Shown here in pieces: positions 45,676 through 57,215 of a DNA stretch of 64,000 nt. The position numbers were made by a program, and so were the translations under genes. Source of the DNA: Malaya genurostris (taxonomy: Eukaryota > Arthropoda > Insecta > Diptera > Culicidae). The stretch is taken from NCBI RefSeq assembly GCF_030247185.1, contig NC_080570.1:127216650-127280649 (forward strand). The letters are read 5' to 3'. Under the pieces are notes generated by a model. The model was not told where the DNA came from and searched no databases. It saw only the letters and a program-made list of their open reading frames with translations. Every line of letters begins with the position of its first letter. Within the stretch, counting starts at the first letter, position 1.

Positions 45676-46474
45676 TTATTCGAAGATTCTTCTTCGGTTT
45701 CGAAGGAATTCTCGAATTTTTCCTGTAACACGGCTCATTAGGCGGCGCACACTTTCTTCGTCCATCGTTTTAGCTATCTTATTCCACCAGGTCGTCATCT
45801 GATTGATGTATTTGACAACCTTCCCCTTTGCCTTGAGTCGCCTCTTCATGATTGCCCAGTATTTCTCAATACTGCGAAACTGGAGGCAGTTGGGTGAGTT
45901 AAGGTTTTTCGGAACAAACTGGACCCCTTTCTCTGCATACCATTCTTGAACGACTTTGCTGTAATGACAGCTCACCAAATCTGGCCAAAACATTACGGGA
46001 TGGTCGTGGGATCGAATGAACGGAAAAATCGTTTTTGGAGACACTCTTTTTGGTATAGTTCCGATGTCATTGTCTCATTTGTAACGAAAACTTTCGTTTT
46101 TTTACCATAGCTGCAAATGCCCTGCCAAATCATAAATGTTCTTGCAAAGCACGATACGACTTGATTCCTTCCCGGAGTCAAGTTCTTCTCACGGTACTAT
46201 GGGCAGCACCGAATTTTCTGGCCAAATCACGGTCTGACAGATTAGGATTCCTCTTAATCGTCTTCAAAATCTTACCACGCAGTTTCCGGTCGACAGTTCC
46301 ACTCCGACGATTGGCTTGAGGCTTCCGAATCGTCGTCAATGTTTCCTTATACCGTTTGATAACGCGCCATACGGTATTTCTGGGCAATTTCAGCTGTTTA
46401 GCTAGCCTAGATGCAGACCACAATGGATTTTCCAAATAACTGTGCAAAATTTTTTCCCTTCTTTCGGCTTCCAT
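45676..46474 (-). pseudogene. D37E transposase, second family member, deleted
   Basis: A minus-strand ATG at 46474 begins MEAERREKILHSYLEN. It continues with paired helix-turn-helix regions (WSASRLAKQLKLPRNTVWRV and LSDRDLARKFGAAHSTVRR). A deletion then removes the linker and the first catalytic aspartate. Reading resumes in another frame with MIWQGICSYGKKTKVFV, shifts again, and ends with FWPDLVSCHYSKVVQEWY (second aspartate intact) and FRSIEKYWAIMKRR (glutamate 37 residues on). It is about 60 percent of family length. It differs clearly from the copy at 9867. The element ends were not resolved; they probably lie near 45600 and 46560. Confidence 0.78.
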
Positions 46475-46885
46475 GTTGATTGTTTACGAAGTACAGTCGA
46501 TTTACTTTACTTTGTCAAAAATCATACGTGAAGCTGATAAAATTCCCGACACGTGTGCGCCAAGAACTTCCAAATCTGTCCACCAAGAGCGCCAAAATAT
46601 GAGCAAAAGTTTGTGCCAATTCTAAATGAAGCAAGCTTTATCTTGCATTTTTCAAAACGCCCCTGGCGGGGCAGTTCTCAACTAATTGTCTGTCGAACTA
46701 CATTAAATTGTTGGTCTAAGTATCTACAACAAGTTTGCCGAAGATTGTGTGGCTCTATCTGTCGACCGAATCTAGATAATCGTTCACAGCCCCAATCAGT
46801 CGAAATCCCATATGCTCTGGGTCCCGTTTATCGCGGTAATCCGGCAAAACCGAATCTGCGTTGTACGAGATCCCACTGTATACCC

Positions 46886-47490
46886 AGTGCTTGACAGTCA
46901 AATTTTGTCTACTGACTCATGGGTTACTATGATTGATTGGGTAGTTTCGTCAGTGCAGTTAAAAATAATGCCATGAAAATCGGCAATTTTAGACGAGTTT
47001 TGTGCCGATCAAAGTGTTTTTGTGGGAAGTTCTTCTTCATTATTTCAATAGAAAGAAAACACTTGCCGAAAATAATCATATTTGAGTGAAAGTGTAGTCT
47101 CTAGCAGAGCGAATGTGTCGGAAGTGGTTTGCACGGTTTAAAAAGTGTAAGTTTTAATGTGGAAGACGAAGAACGAGTCGGTTTAAAGATCAACGTTTGA
47201 AGATGAATAATTAGAGGAATCGCTCGATCCAGACCCGTCGCAAACGTAAGAAGAACATACAGAATCACTCGAAGTTACTCAGCCTTCCATTTTAGAAGCA
47301 ATTTGAAGGATCCAAAAGGTAGGCAATTGAGTGCCGTCTGAGTTGAAGCCAACAAACATCGAGCGCCGTTTCTTCACGAGCCTACAAGTGCTCGAACGGC
47401 AAAAAAGATACGGTTTTTTGCATTGAATTATTACTGGCTCTGATAGAATGGGTTCACAATACGATATTCCAAAACTTCAACCTCAATAGG
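46886..47490 (+). pseudogene. Mariner-type transposase relic, longer sister of 30350-30845
   Basis: Nearly identical to 30350-30845 up to about 47405 and then continues. After the VPSELKP-like block it reads RYGFLHWIITGSD and SQYDIPKLQP, which corresponds to the first catalytic aspartate zone of mellifera-type mariners (usually GDEKW...YDNPK), mutated. Stops interrupt every frame. Downstream sequence is unique. Confidence 0.6.
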
Positions 47491-50155
47491 TTTTTTTTGT
47501 ATACTTTTGTGGGGAACAAATTCACTCCTCTGTCACACGTATTTCATTTCAGTTAAAGCTTTACTCCAACGGAAATCGAATCAATACAGTCTAATCTTTC
47601 CCAAAGGGAAAGGTCTTTAAATCCGTGCAGAGTGACAAACGAAATATACAACCAATAAAAATCATTTCCTCTCGTACCGTATGTACATAATCAGGCAGTG
47701 AGTTATTGTCGGAACGAATGTCACAAATCAACAACCGTGTCAACCAAGGCAAAGACGAAAGGAGTACATACGAAGGAGTGAGTGTTGTTGTATTCAATGT
47801 GTTCCGCCGTCCGTGAAGAAGCTTTTGTGCGGAAAAACCACGCTTCCCTTGTTGTTGATATCCATGGCAAACTGTTCTTCCCGGCCGTCCCGAGTCTCGA
47901 GTCCCGGGGCTGGCGACTCGAGACAACCGAAGAACATGAAATATGACTGTTGTTCGTGGAAAAATGTAACAAGCAGAACAATTGATTGCTTAAGTGAAAC
48001 GGTGGAACGAGCGGGAGGCCGCACCGAAGATGAAAGGTTGGCAAACGAGATCTGGTTTTGAAGGCTAGATTGCAGGCTAGAGCTAGAGCGGGGCCTCGTT
48101 TCCGGTGCTTCCGGTGCTTCCGACACCGAAGTGTACCAGCGGCGCCAGGTAAGCGAATACATAAATGCGAAATGCAATTGGCACCCCGTTGCTAGGATTC
48201 GATCCTCTCAGGACGTGGCACGTTTGCAAAAAGGATTGATTGTGTGCCTTGGTGTACTGCTGCCCGGTTGTCGTTTTCCGCCGTCCATGACGCGCGCGAG
48301 CAGTTGTATCACTTTCTGTGATGGCGAAGGAAATTGCTTCCTAGAGCGAAGGAACGATGGACGACCATGGGCGCTTCCGGGTGTGATGGCATCCAGGCAA
48401 TCTAATCTGAGGATAATTGATTTCTTGTCTGCTGCGAATGAAACTGTTCGGTGGATGGTGACAAATATGTTTTTTTTTCTTCGTTTTTGTTGTTTTCTCT
48501 TAGCCTTCTTCGAACGGATGCCGGATCCGGCTCGGATTCGTATCCGGAAGAACTTACGGAAGGGGGCCGGAAACCGTTTGGAAACAATTTCAGATAAACC
48601 AAAATCAAACTAAATTCCAATTCCGAGTTTGTTGAGCTGGACATAAACTGTTTTTGTTTTATCTCGCGAATTGTGGATCCCTCGTTCTAAACAAAATTCT
48701 GAAGGGTACGGAAATGAGCAAGAAAAAAAACGTAACAACTCAGGAAGTCATTCATGCAAAAATATCAATCTCACTGCTTTTTCCCGTATATTTACGCACG
48801 TTGCGCTGTTCAAACTTTAATAAAAAAAAATGATTCCCCGCAGCCCAACTTTTTTCTCCACTCGGATAAACAGACCCGTGATACCGAAAAATGTTAAAGC
48901 ACCCGGGTCTGTCTGGAAAGGGGACGGAAAGAAGGACGACGAAACAATAAACCGGGTGGGGCACATTGTCAGCGACACGGACGCCATTAAAATGGAAATG
49001 TCCCAGTTTTATTCTGCCATTACCTCGTCCGAGCACTCACTCAGGTCTGTGGTGGAACATCCCGTCGTCCGCCCGCCATCCGCCGAATACGAGGGTTAAA
49101 TTGAAAGTGAAATTTACCCTCCGGAGTTTTTCCGCCTTTCTCTATCTTCGTCGACTCTCTTGCTCTGGGTGGGAAATTTGAAAGGACCCATTTTTAAATT
49201 GATCTTTTTCCGAAGATAATATAGTGGATCCCGACGACGACGACGGGCGAAACCCGGGATGTGACAGCCGGAAGCCGGAATCTGGGCTTTTCTCAGCTCA
49301 GAGGAGAAAATTGATTGCCGAATGGATGGGTAAAATTTAGTTTGAATTGAGACAAACCGAGTCATTCTCATTCCACATTAGCACTTGATAGAGGGCTTAG
49401 GTTTGATCCTGCTTGAATATTTACCACCTCTCATGACTAATTTATGACCGTACATTAGAATAGAAAAATCCTTTAATTCCGCAATCGTGCCATATCTGCT
49501 GGACCGGACCAGAAACCGGACCGTCGCGCTCCTCCTCCTCCTGCAGGATCGGAAACACGAGTTCGATCAAACACAAACCAAAAGCCCCAAAGGAGCGAAT
49601 GATTTGCGGAGCAAGCTTCTTCCGATGATACGCGGGGGAAGTAAAATCCTTTATCCTAAGCAAACATGTTTCTTGTCTTTGGTGGCAGTAAAAGGCGCAG
49701 CACTCCACTCGGTCCACTCAAGCGACATCTTTTTAGTCGGGAACCGATCCAAGAATAATAGGAAGAAAGTGCTTCCTCAGTTCGCCACGACGGAATTCAA
49801 GTTCAAGTTCATTCAGATAAAACGATCGATGACGGTTGGATTTTATTTGCTGAAACGTGTCCGTGCATAGTGCACTTGGATCACTGGCTACTCTCCGTCG
49901 ACAACCGCATCGCTTACTGTTGCTGCAAGTGCGATTTAATTTTAGATTCCGGGCCAATGCATTTTCATCGTAGCAATCGTTTTGTCTTCCGGTTATGTAG
50001 AAAATATTTTCGTTCACTGACATCAGCTAAGATGAGAACGTATTGAGTGATTTTGTACATTTCTGGCTCCTCACGAACTTGGACTGTTCGTGACGATGAA
50101 ATAATGGCCTTTGGGCAAGGTATCAATGTGGAATCAATTATCCAAATGGGTATAA
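47491..50155. other. Unique GC-richer region, no recognised gene
   Basis: Several mid-length frames exist on both strands (for example 48131-48613 plus and 49487-49870 plus), but none shows a domain, and overlapping frames are equally long. It could contain host exons; the sequence alone does not decide. Confidence 0.45.
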
Positions 50156-50754
50156 TAAATTGTGCACTCAGTTCTTCATTATGGCCCAGACATTTCCGTT
50201 GGGGCTCGCTAGAAAGAAATGGGAAGATCAATCGAAGATGCCGATTGCAATTCTATTTCGTTCGATGCTTCACGATTATTCCTTTCAGTGCAGTACATTG
50301 GAAATGCTTTAGGGCAGTGATTCCCAAACTGGTCCCTACAGCCCACTAGTGGGCATTAGCTCATTTTCAGTGGGTAGTAAACTCAAAATTGTTAACAGGT
50401 GGGCAATGAGTCGCAAATAGTGGGCTTCAATACATAAGCAATTTTACTGAGAAAGGCCCTGAGTAAAATGTATTCATGACAAGTTTATATAGACATGTGG
50501 GTTATATATCATTGCGAAAAAACTATTCCATTCCAATCTATCAGTTGCAAAAATGATGTGATTAGGGCATCATTCAAATCCTGTGAGATTTGTGAGAAAG
50601 GAAACGAAAGTAAGAAGATGAAAATTCAAGTGCTGTTACGACCAAGAATTGAGTGTAAATAGTAACAATGTTTCATTAGAAATTCATATCATGTATAGAT
50701 ACCAAATTGGTTGGTAAAGGACTGGACAATGCGTAATTCGGGCCCCAATGTGGT
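50156..50754 (+). repeat. Direct repeat D, upstream copy
   Basis: 599 bp, nearly identical to 53923-54523. It contains about 150 bp of sequence outside the hAT element, the target site CTTTAGGG and about 440 bp of the left end of the hAT element. It therefore marks a segmental duplication, not an LTR. Confidence 0.9.
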
Positions 50755-52790
50755 AGGAACGGGAGCCTCCCGCGGAATGGTAGTTCAAAGCACCTTTTTC
50801 CCCGCAAAGATATCCACAAAGCCACCTGGAGATCGCCTGATCAACACACGGAAAATCAAATCGACCACGTTCTCATCGACGGGCGATTGTTCTCCGACGT
50901 CATCAATGTCCGCACCTACCGCAGTGCCAACATTGATTCTGACCACTACCTTGTCGTGGTTTGTATGCGCTCAAAACTATCGACGGTGCACAACACTCGT
51001 CGCACAGGAACGCCGGGACTCAACCTAGAGCAGCTACGTAGCATTCGTACTGCAGAGGAATAGGTGCAACAACTGGAGCTAGTGCTACCAACGGAAGATC
51101 AGCTTAGCGCGGCAACGTTTGAAGACGGCTGGAGGAACATAAGGTCCGACAGGCGCGGAACAGACAGAACACGGTTTTCCGGAGGAAAAAGCGCCACCAG
51201 GAAGACCAAGATCGCGAAGCGATGGAACAGCTGTACCGCGCAAATGACACACGGAAGTTCTATGAAAAGGTGAACCGCTAATGCAGAGGCTACACGCCAC
51301 AGGCCGAAATGTGCAGAGATAGCAGTGGTAATCTTCTCACGAATGAACGTGAGGTGATCGACAGGTGGAAGCAGTACTATGACGAGCATCTGAATGGCGA
51401 AGCACAGGATACAGAGAACGACACAGGAATCAATCTGGGTGCACGCTCAGCCGACAACAGATTCCCAGCACCTGATCTGACGGAGAAAAGTGAGGAGATC
51501 GGCAAGCTGAGGAACACCAAAGCCGCGGGCAATGACCAGTTACCAGGCGAGCTGCTCAAACATGGATGAGAGACACTGGCTAGAGTACTGCACTGGATGA
51601 TTTCTAGGATTTGGGAGGAGGAGATTCTACCGCAGGAATGGATGGATGGGGTGGTATGTTCCGTCTACAAAAAGGGCGATAAGCTAGATTGTTGCAATTA
51701 CCGCGCAATTACATTGCTGAACGCCGCCTACAAGGTACTCTCCCAACTCCTTTGCCATAGTCTATCACCAATAGCTAAGGAATTCGTAGGGCCGTACAAA
51801 GCGGGATTTACTGGAGCCCGCGCCACTACGGATCACATATTCGCGATAAGACAAGTACTCCAGAAGTTTCGTGAATACAACGTACCCACGCATCACCTAT
51901 TCATTGACTTCAAAGCGGCATACGACACAATCGATCGAGAACAGCTATGGCAGATAATGCACGAATACGGTTTCCCGGATAAACTGACGCGATTGGTCAA
52001 AGCAACGATGGATAGAGTGATGTGCTACGTTCGAGTATCTGGGACGCTCTCGAATCCCTTCGAATCTTGGAGGGCTACGTCAAGGTGATGGACTTTCTTG
52101 TATCTTGTTCAATATTGCCCTGGTAGGTGTGATCCGAAGAGCGAGGATCGACACGAGTATCACGATCTACGATCTACAACTTTTTGGCTTCGCTGACGAT
52201 ATTGATATTGTGACACGTAACCTTGAGAAGATGACAGAAACCTACATCGGGCTGAAAGTTGAAGCTAGGCGTATCGGATAAATGCGTCGAAAACAAAATA
52301 CATGAGAGGAAGAGGCTCTAGAGAAGAAACACTACGCCTTCCACCACGAATATTGATAGACGGTGACGATATCGAGGTGGTTGACGAGTTCGTGTATTTG
52401 GGCTCACTGGTGACCGCCGTTAATGACACCAGCAGAGAAATTCATAGACGTATTTTGGCAAGGAATCGTGCGTACTTTGGACTCAGAAAAACCCTCCGAT
52501 CGAGAAAAGTACGCCACCGCACGAAATTGACCATCTACAAAACGCTCATTAGACCGGTTGTTCTCTATGGCCACGAGACCCGGATTATGTTGGCAGAGGA
52601 CCAACGCGACCTCAGTGTTTTCGAAGGAAAGGTACTGAGGACCATCTATAGCGGAGTGCAGATGGAAGACAGCCCAGTGAAAATGGTTCTTGAATCTAAT
52701 GCGACTCTTAAAAGAAGAAGAGGAGCGCTGCGAGTAAGGTGGATCGAACAAGTGAAGGGTGATCTCAAAAGCATCCGTGCCTTGAGTGGC
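50755..52790 (+). pseudogene. RTE-like LINE, endonuclease and reverse transcriptase relic
   Basis: Forward frames show an endonuclease tail (NQIDHVLIDGRLFSDVIN, then NIDSDHYLVVVCMRSKLS, about 50860-50980). The linker follows with VIDRWKQYYDEHLNGEA and KAAGNDQLPGELLKHG. The reverse transcriptase has CCNYRAITLLNAAYKVLS and HHLFIDFKAAYDTIDREQLW. A shifted frame then has GDGLSCILFNIAL and FGFADDIDIVTRNLEK with the FADD site. The C-terminal segment (52302-52790) has VVDEFVYLGSLVTAV and a typical end. At least four frame breaks. RTE assignment is from remembered motif style. Confidence 0.8.
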
Positions 52791-52794
52791 TGGC

Positions 52795-53620
52795 AATATC
52801 ATTTTCAGAATACAGAATCAGAATCCAAGGTCAGAATGCAGGTCCAGAACTCAGATCTAGAAATAAGGTCCTAAATCATGCTTCAAAATTTTTGCCCAGA
52901 ATTCAATTCCAGTGTTATGTTTCTGAATCCAGTTTCAGCTTCAGAATCGAAAATCCAGGTTCACGATTCTGGTGCGTTCCCAGTATCTCTGTAAATTTTT
53001 TTGAGTAAAAATCTTGTTTGGAAACCTGAATCCAGCTCCAGATTTAGACCCGAAACCTTCATCGAGAGTCCCAGTCAAGAAATCAGGTTCAGGTCTAGAA
53101 TCCAAATCCAAGCTCAGTGTGGAGTCAAATGTAGATTTCTGTCTCAGGCTCAGAATCTCTGTCACAATTGTTGTCGAATATCCAACTCCAGTTTCCTGGT
53201 TCAGAATTCTGGTCTAGGTTTAGAAGCTCTGTTTTCAGGTTCAAGTTTAAAATTGAGGAATCCTGGAGAACTCAGGTCCAGAATCCAATTTAGGCTCACA
53301 GTTCAAGTGCAAAATAGGTTCAAAGTTTAGTTTCGGAAACTCGGTTCAGAATTTCGGCGCATAATCTAAGTACAGAATCTAGGTTAAGGGTTCTGTCAGG
53401 AGGTCAGATTCACGATCTAACTCCAGATCCATGTTCCGACTATAAGTACTGAAATCTGCTTCAAGTTCAGATTCCATATTCGGATAAAGAATGTTTTTCA
53501 AGAATCCAGGTTCAGATTCAATATTCTGATCCAGAAACCTTGTTCGATAGTTCAATATTCTAATCCAGTGTTCATGATCGGAATCCAGATCTACATATCG
53601 CTTAGTTATTAATGGGTGAG
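52795..53620. repeat. Decayed minisatellite based on CAGAATCCAGGTT
   Basis: About 800 bp of short, diverged units around CAGAATC, CCAGGTTC and CAGATTC, with purine/pyrimidine phase shifts. Long false frames with Arg-Phe-Arg-Phe or Gln-Asn patterns arise from it. It directly follows the LINE relic and may have grown from the LINE's 3' end. Confidence 0.8.
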
Positions 53621-53922
53621 AGGATTCGGGAGTTTTTTTTAACCATCATAGAACCAAATACTAACAAATGTGATAAACACAGTCATGCACATCTTTATCA
53701 TCACCGTATTTTTTATATGATTATCGCAGAATTTTATTTGAGTTTTTTTTTCTAACTGGTGGGCAGTAGAACGAATAATTTATATAAAATGGGCATTCGA
53801 CCAAAAAAGTTAGGGAACCACTGCTTTAGGGTAATCAATTGGAAAACAGTGAAGTGCTCACTACCAGTGTAGCTTATTGGAAGAGAACGCTAAACTATCC
53901 GAATTTTCCGGAAAGGCTTCCT

Positions 53923-54523
53923 TAAATTGTGCACTCAGTTCTTCATTATGGCCCAGACATTTCCGTTGGGGCTCGCTAGAAAGAAATGGGAAGATCAATC
54001 GAAGATGCCGATTGCAATTCTATTTCGTTCGATGCTTCACGATTATTCCTTTCAGTGCAGTACATTGGAAATGCTTTAGGGCAGTGATTCCCAAACTGGT
54101 CCCTACAGCCCACTAGTGGGCATTAGCTCATTTTCAGTGGGTAGTAAACTCAAAATTTGGTAACAGGTGGGCAATGAGTCGCAAATAGTGGGATTCGATA
54201 CTTAAACAATCTTAATGAGAAATGCCCTGAGTAAAATATATTCATGACAAGTTTATATAGACCTGTGGGTAATATATTATTGCGAAAAAAACAATTCCAT
54301 TCCAATCTATCAGTTGCAAAAATGTTGTAATTAGGACATCATTCAAATCTTGTGAGATTTGTGAGAAAGAAAACGAAAGTAAGAAGATGAAAATTCAAGT
54401 GCTGTTACGACCAAGAATTGAGTGTAAATAGTAACAATGTTTCATTAGAAATTCATATCATGTATAGATACCAAATTGGTTGGTAAACGACTGGACAATG
54501 CGTAATTCGGGCCCCAATGTGGT
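53923..54523 (+). repeat. Direct repeat D, downstream copy
   Basis: Second copy of 50156-50754, ending at GGGCCCCAATGTGGT, the same point at which the first copy passes into the RTE-like relic. Beyond it the sequence is different (TCTTAACCTCTTGTCCAGTG...). Confidence 0.9.
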
Positions 54524-54800
54524 TCTTAACCTCTTGTCCAGTGACTCCTATCCCTACTTCCCCGCGATGCCGGCTGGGATACGAGTAACCGTAGGAAAGA
54601 TCGGGTAACCAACCACGGTGGGAACTTAGTCGTATGCTGACAGGGAAGGGGGGACATGCCCTCTATTTACAGAGAGCGAGCCTACCCGAGCGTCTGTTCC
54701 TCATGTTGGGGCGGCTCGAAACAGCGTCTGTTCTCCATATTAGGAGCGGCTGATTACCGTACCTTGTATCAGTGTCTGGCGAGACAGGAGGTTGGTGCAG
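54524..54800. other. Possible LINE 5' or UTR relic, no ORF assigned
   Basis: The stretch with CCGGCTGGGATACGAGTAAC resembles untranslated regions of mosquito LINEs I have seen. No domain is visible, so the identification is weak. Confidence 0.3.
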
Positions 54801-54930
54801 GTCTAACAAGCCGCCCGGAAAACACATGTTCGAAACGTTTTCCTTGATTTTTGCATTCCAACGATCTAACAACGCGATGTAGTATTCGCAATTGTTTTTT
54901 TCTTTCTCAAGATAGTCAATAAAGATAATA

Positions 54931-55855
54931 AAGGGTGATTTTTTAAGAGCTTGAGAACTTTTTTAAACAATAAAACGCATAAAATTTGCAAAATCTCATC
55001 GGTTCTTTATTTTAAACGTTAGATTGGTACATGACATTTACTTTTTGAAGATAATTTCATTTAAATGTTGACCGCGGCTGCGTCTTAGGTGGTCCATTCG
55101 GAAAATCCGCTTTTTTATCGACAAATTTTGTTCAGCGATGAGGCTCATTTCTGGTTGAATGGCTACGTAAATAAGCAAAATTGCCGCATTTGGAGTGAAG
55201 AGCAACCAGAAGCCGTTCAAGAACTGCCCATGCATCCCGAAAAATGCACTGTTTGGTGTGGTTTGTACGCTGGTGGAATCATTGGACCGTATTTTTTCAA
55301 AGATGCTGTTGGACGCAACGTTACAGTGAATGGCGATCGCTATCGTTCGATGCTAACAAACTTTTTGTTGCCAAAAATGGAAGAACTGAACTTGGTTGAC
55401 ATGTGGTTTCAACAAGATGGCGCTACATGCCACACAGCTCGCGATTCTATGGCCATTTTGAGGGAAAACTTCGGAGAACAATTCATCTCAAGAAATGGAC
55501 CGGTAAGTTGGCCACCAAGATCATGCGATTTGACGCCTTTAGACTATTTTTTGTGGGGCTACGTCAAGTCTAAAGTCTACAGAAATAAGCCAGTAACTAT
55601 TCCAGCTTTGGAAGACAACATTTCCGAAGAAATTCGGGCTCTTCCGGCCGGAATGCTCGAAAAAGTTGCCCAAAATTGGACTTTCCGAATGGACCACCTA
55701 AGACGCAGCCGCGGTCAACATTTAAATGAAATTATCTTCAAAAAGTAAATGTCATGTACCAATCTAACGTTTAAAATAAAGAACCGATGAGATTTTGCAA
55801 ATTTTATGCGTTTTATTGTTTAAAAAAGTTCTCAAGCTCTTAAAAAATCACCCTT
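54931..55855 (+). mobile_element. DD41D foldback derivative, copy 2
   Basis: 925 bp between TA at 54929-54930 and 55856-55857, with the same 174-bp TIRs and the same internal junction as copy 1. It differs from copy 1 at only a few positions by eye. Confidence 0.92.
55089..55748 (+). CDS. DD41D transposase catalytic domain, N-terminally truncated (copy 2)
   Basis: 219-residue frame identical to the copy-1 protein except two substitutions near the C-terminus (ALPAG for AIPAE). All three aspartates are kept. The left junction again replaces the DNA-binding region. That the frame stays open in independent copies may reflect youth rather than selection. Confidence 0.85.
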   Translation: MVHSENPLFYRQILFSDEAHFWLNGYVNKQNCRIWSEEQPEAVQELPMHPEKCTVWCGLYAGGIIGPYFFKDAVGRNVTVNGDRYRSMLTNFLLPKMEELNLVDMWFQQDGATCHTARDSMAILRENFGEQFISRNGPVSWPPRSCDLTPLDYFLWGYVKSKVYRNKPVTIPALEDNISEEIRALPAGMLEKVAQNWTFRMDHLRRSRGQHLNEIIFKK

Positions 55856-56009
55856 TAATATATGCATAACAAAAAACACTGAAACCATAACCTTCCCAGC
55901 TGACTGTAGCTAGTTGAAGTCCAATCAGATGATGATCGTTTTGATTCCGAAGTGCAAAACATGGATCCACGTTTTATCCATTGTTTCATCTCAACTCAAG
56001 TAGGTCTTT

Positions 56010-56100
56010 TTTATGCGGTTTTTTTACGCGACTTTTTTTATGCGAATTTTCAGAGTTATGCGGTTTTTTTTATGCGAAGTTTCAGAGTTATGCGTTTTTG
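56010..56100. repeat. Short TTATGCG-based repeats
   Basis: TTATGCG or TTACGCG occurs six times in about 85 bp, mostly followed by a T-run or AATTTTCAGAG. It borders the satellite array. Confidence 0.8.
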
Positions 56101-57105
56101 GCATTAAAAATGCCTTACTCTTCACTATATGGGGCCGGGTGTCAATTAAAAGTTTCAAAAATAGTCGCGTAACCTTTTTGTGTCATAATTTTGAACGTTA
56201 GTAACTCGGTCATCTGTTGATGGATTGTTATAATTTAACAACCAATCGATTCGGAAACTTTTAACTTAAACATGTATGACGACGTCGTTTCAGTATTTCA
56301 ATAGCATACTATTGAAAAAATGGTTTTAATTGACCTATGTTTTCATCCACCAATCCCAGTTGTAGAAAATGACGTCAACTTCTTGTTCGGCATAGGAGGC
56401 TTTGCGTCATGCATAAAAAACACCGCATCGTTATGCGTAGTATGAAGAGAAATCTATAAATATATGCTGCAAAATATTTCTTTGCCTAGTCGATGCTTGA
56501 CTGTGTATGAAACAAGTAGCTCGTCCAGTGAGCTGACGACTGGATTGTATATGCGTTCGCTCGCTGGATTGTCCCTTTTGCATTATGTGCTGGTGAAATT
56601 TCCTGCTGTCAGCGCAACACCGTTTTCGCTTGAGTATCTTATATATCAGTATTGAAGAACCGAATCAGCGTTATTACCGGTTCTTTTGAAATAGCCCATG
56701 TTTTTAGTAAATCTTTGGTAATAAAAATGTCTTACTCTTCACTATACGGGCCCGAGTGTCAATTGAAAGTTTCAAAAATAGCCGCGTAACCTTTTACTGT
56801 CATAATTTTGAACGTTAATAACTCAGTCATTTGTTGATGGATTGATATAGTTTAACAACCAATTGTTTCGGAAACTTTTAACTTAAACATGTATGGCAAC
56901 GTCGTTTCAGTATTTCAATAGCATACTATTGAAAAAATGGTTATAATTGACAATGTTTTCATCCACCAATCCCAGCTGATAAAATTGACGTCATTTTCTT
57001 GTTCGGCATAGGAGGCTTTGCATCATGCATAAAAACACCGCATCATTCTGCGTAGTTCGAAGAGGAATCTATAAATATATGCTGCAAATCATTTCTTGAT
57101 TTCAG
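56101..57105 (+). repeat. Satellite, units 1 and 2 (period about 612 bp)
   Basis: Unit 1 starts near 56108 (ATGCCTTACTCTTCACTATA) and unit 2 near 56720 (ATGTCTTACTCTTCACTATA). Shared landmarks include CGCGTAACC, AATAGCATACTATTGAAAAA and ATCTATAAATATATGCTGCA. Unit 2 is cut by the Jockey insertion and resumes at 63018. Confidence 0.88.
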
Positions 57106-57215
57106 AGCAGTAGTATTCGTACGTTGTCTTTCGCGCTGACAAGACGTGTTTTTCAAACGTATTATTTACTTCGTTCTCATTCGCGTTGCCTAGTGCAAGT
57201 TTGCCTATCCCAGAC

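Larger units (their letters stand above)
50315..53823. mobile_element. hAT-type element of 3.5 kb
   Basis: The ends CAGTGATTCCCAAAC and, inverted, CAGTGGTTCCCTAAC are typical hAT termini. Direct repeats CTTTAGGG (50307-50314 and 53824-53831) give an 8-bp duplication. No hAT transposase is recognisable; the interior is taken up by an RTE-like LINE relic and a decayed tandem repeat. Confidence 0.85.
54801..55985 (-). pseudogene. Mariner DD34D relic interrupted by DD41D copy 2
   Basis: Minus-strand reading upstream of the insert gives MDKTWIHVLHF (altered MDETW site, about 55980), then KVMVSVFFVMHI. After the insert it continues IFIDYLEKEKNNCEYYIALL and LDRWNAKIKE. This is the middle of a mariner transposase similar to but distinct from the irritans copies. 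Removing 54931-55855 plus one TA rejoins the two halves. Both ends of the element are lost. Confidence 0.72.

Noticed and set aside
47591..50349. Several 90-160 codon ORFs on both strands
   Set aside because: Many overlap antisense to each other in GC-richer DNA and show no family resemblance; none was called as a gene.
50156..54523. LTR retrotransposon with 600-bp LTRs
   Set aside because: The repeats include sequence outside the hAT insertion site, lack TG...CA ends, and the interior carries no gag-pol, protease or integrase, only a LINE relic.
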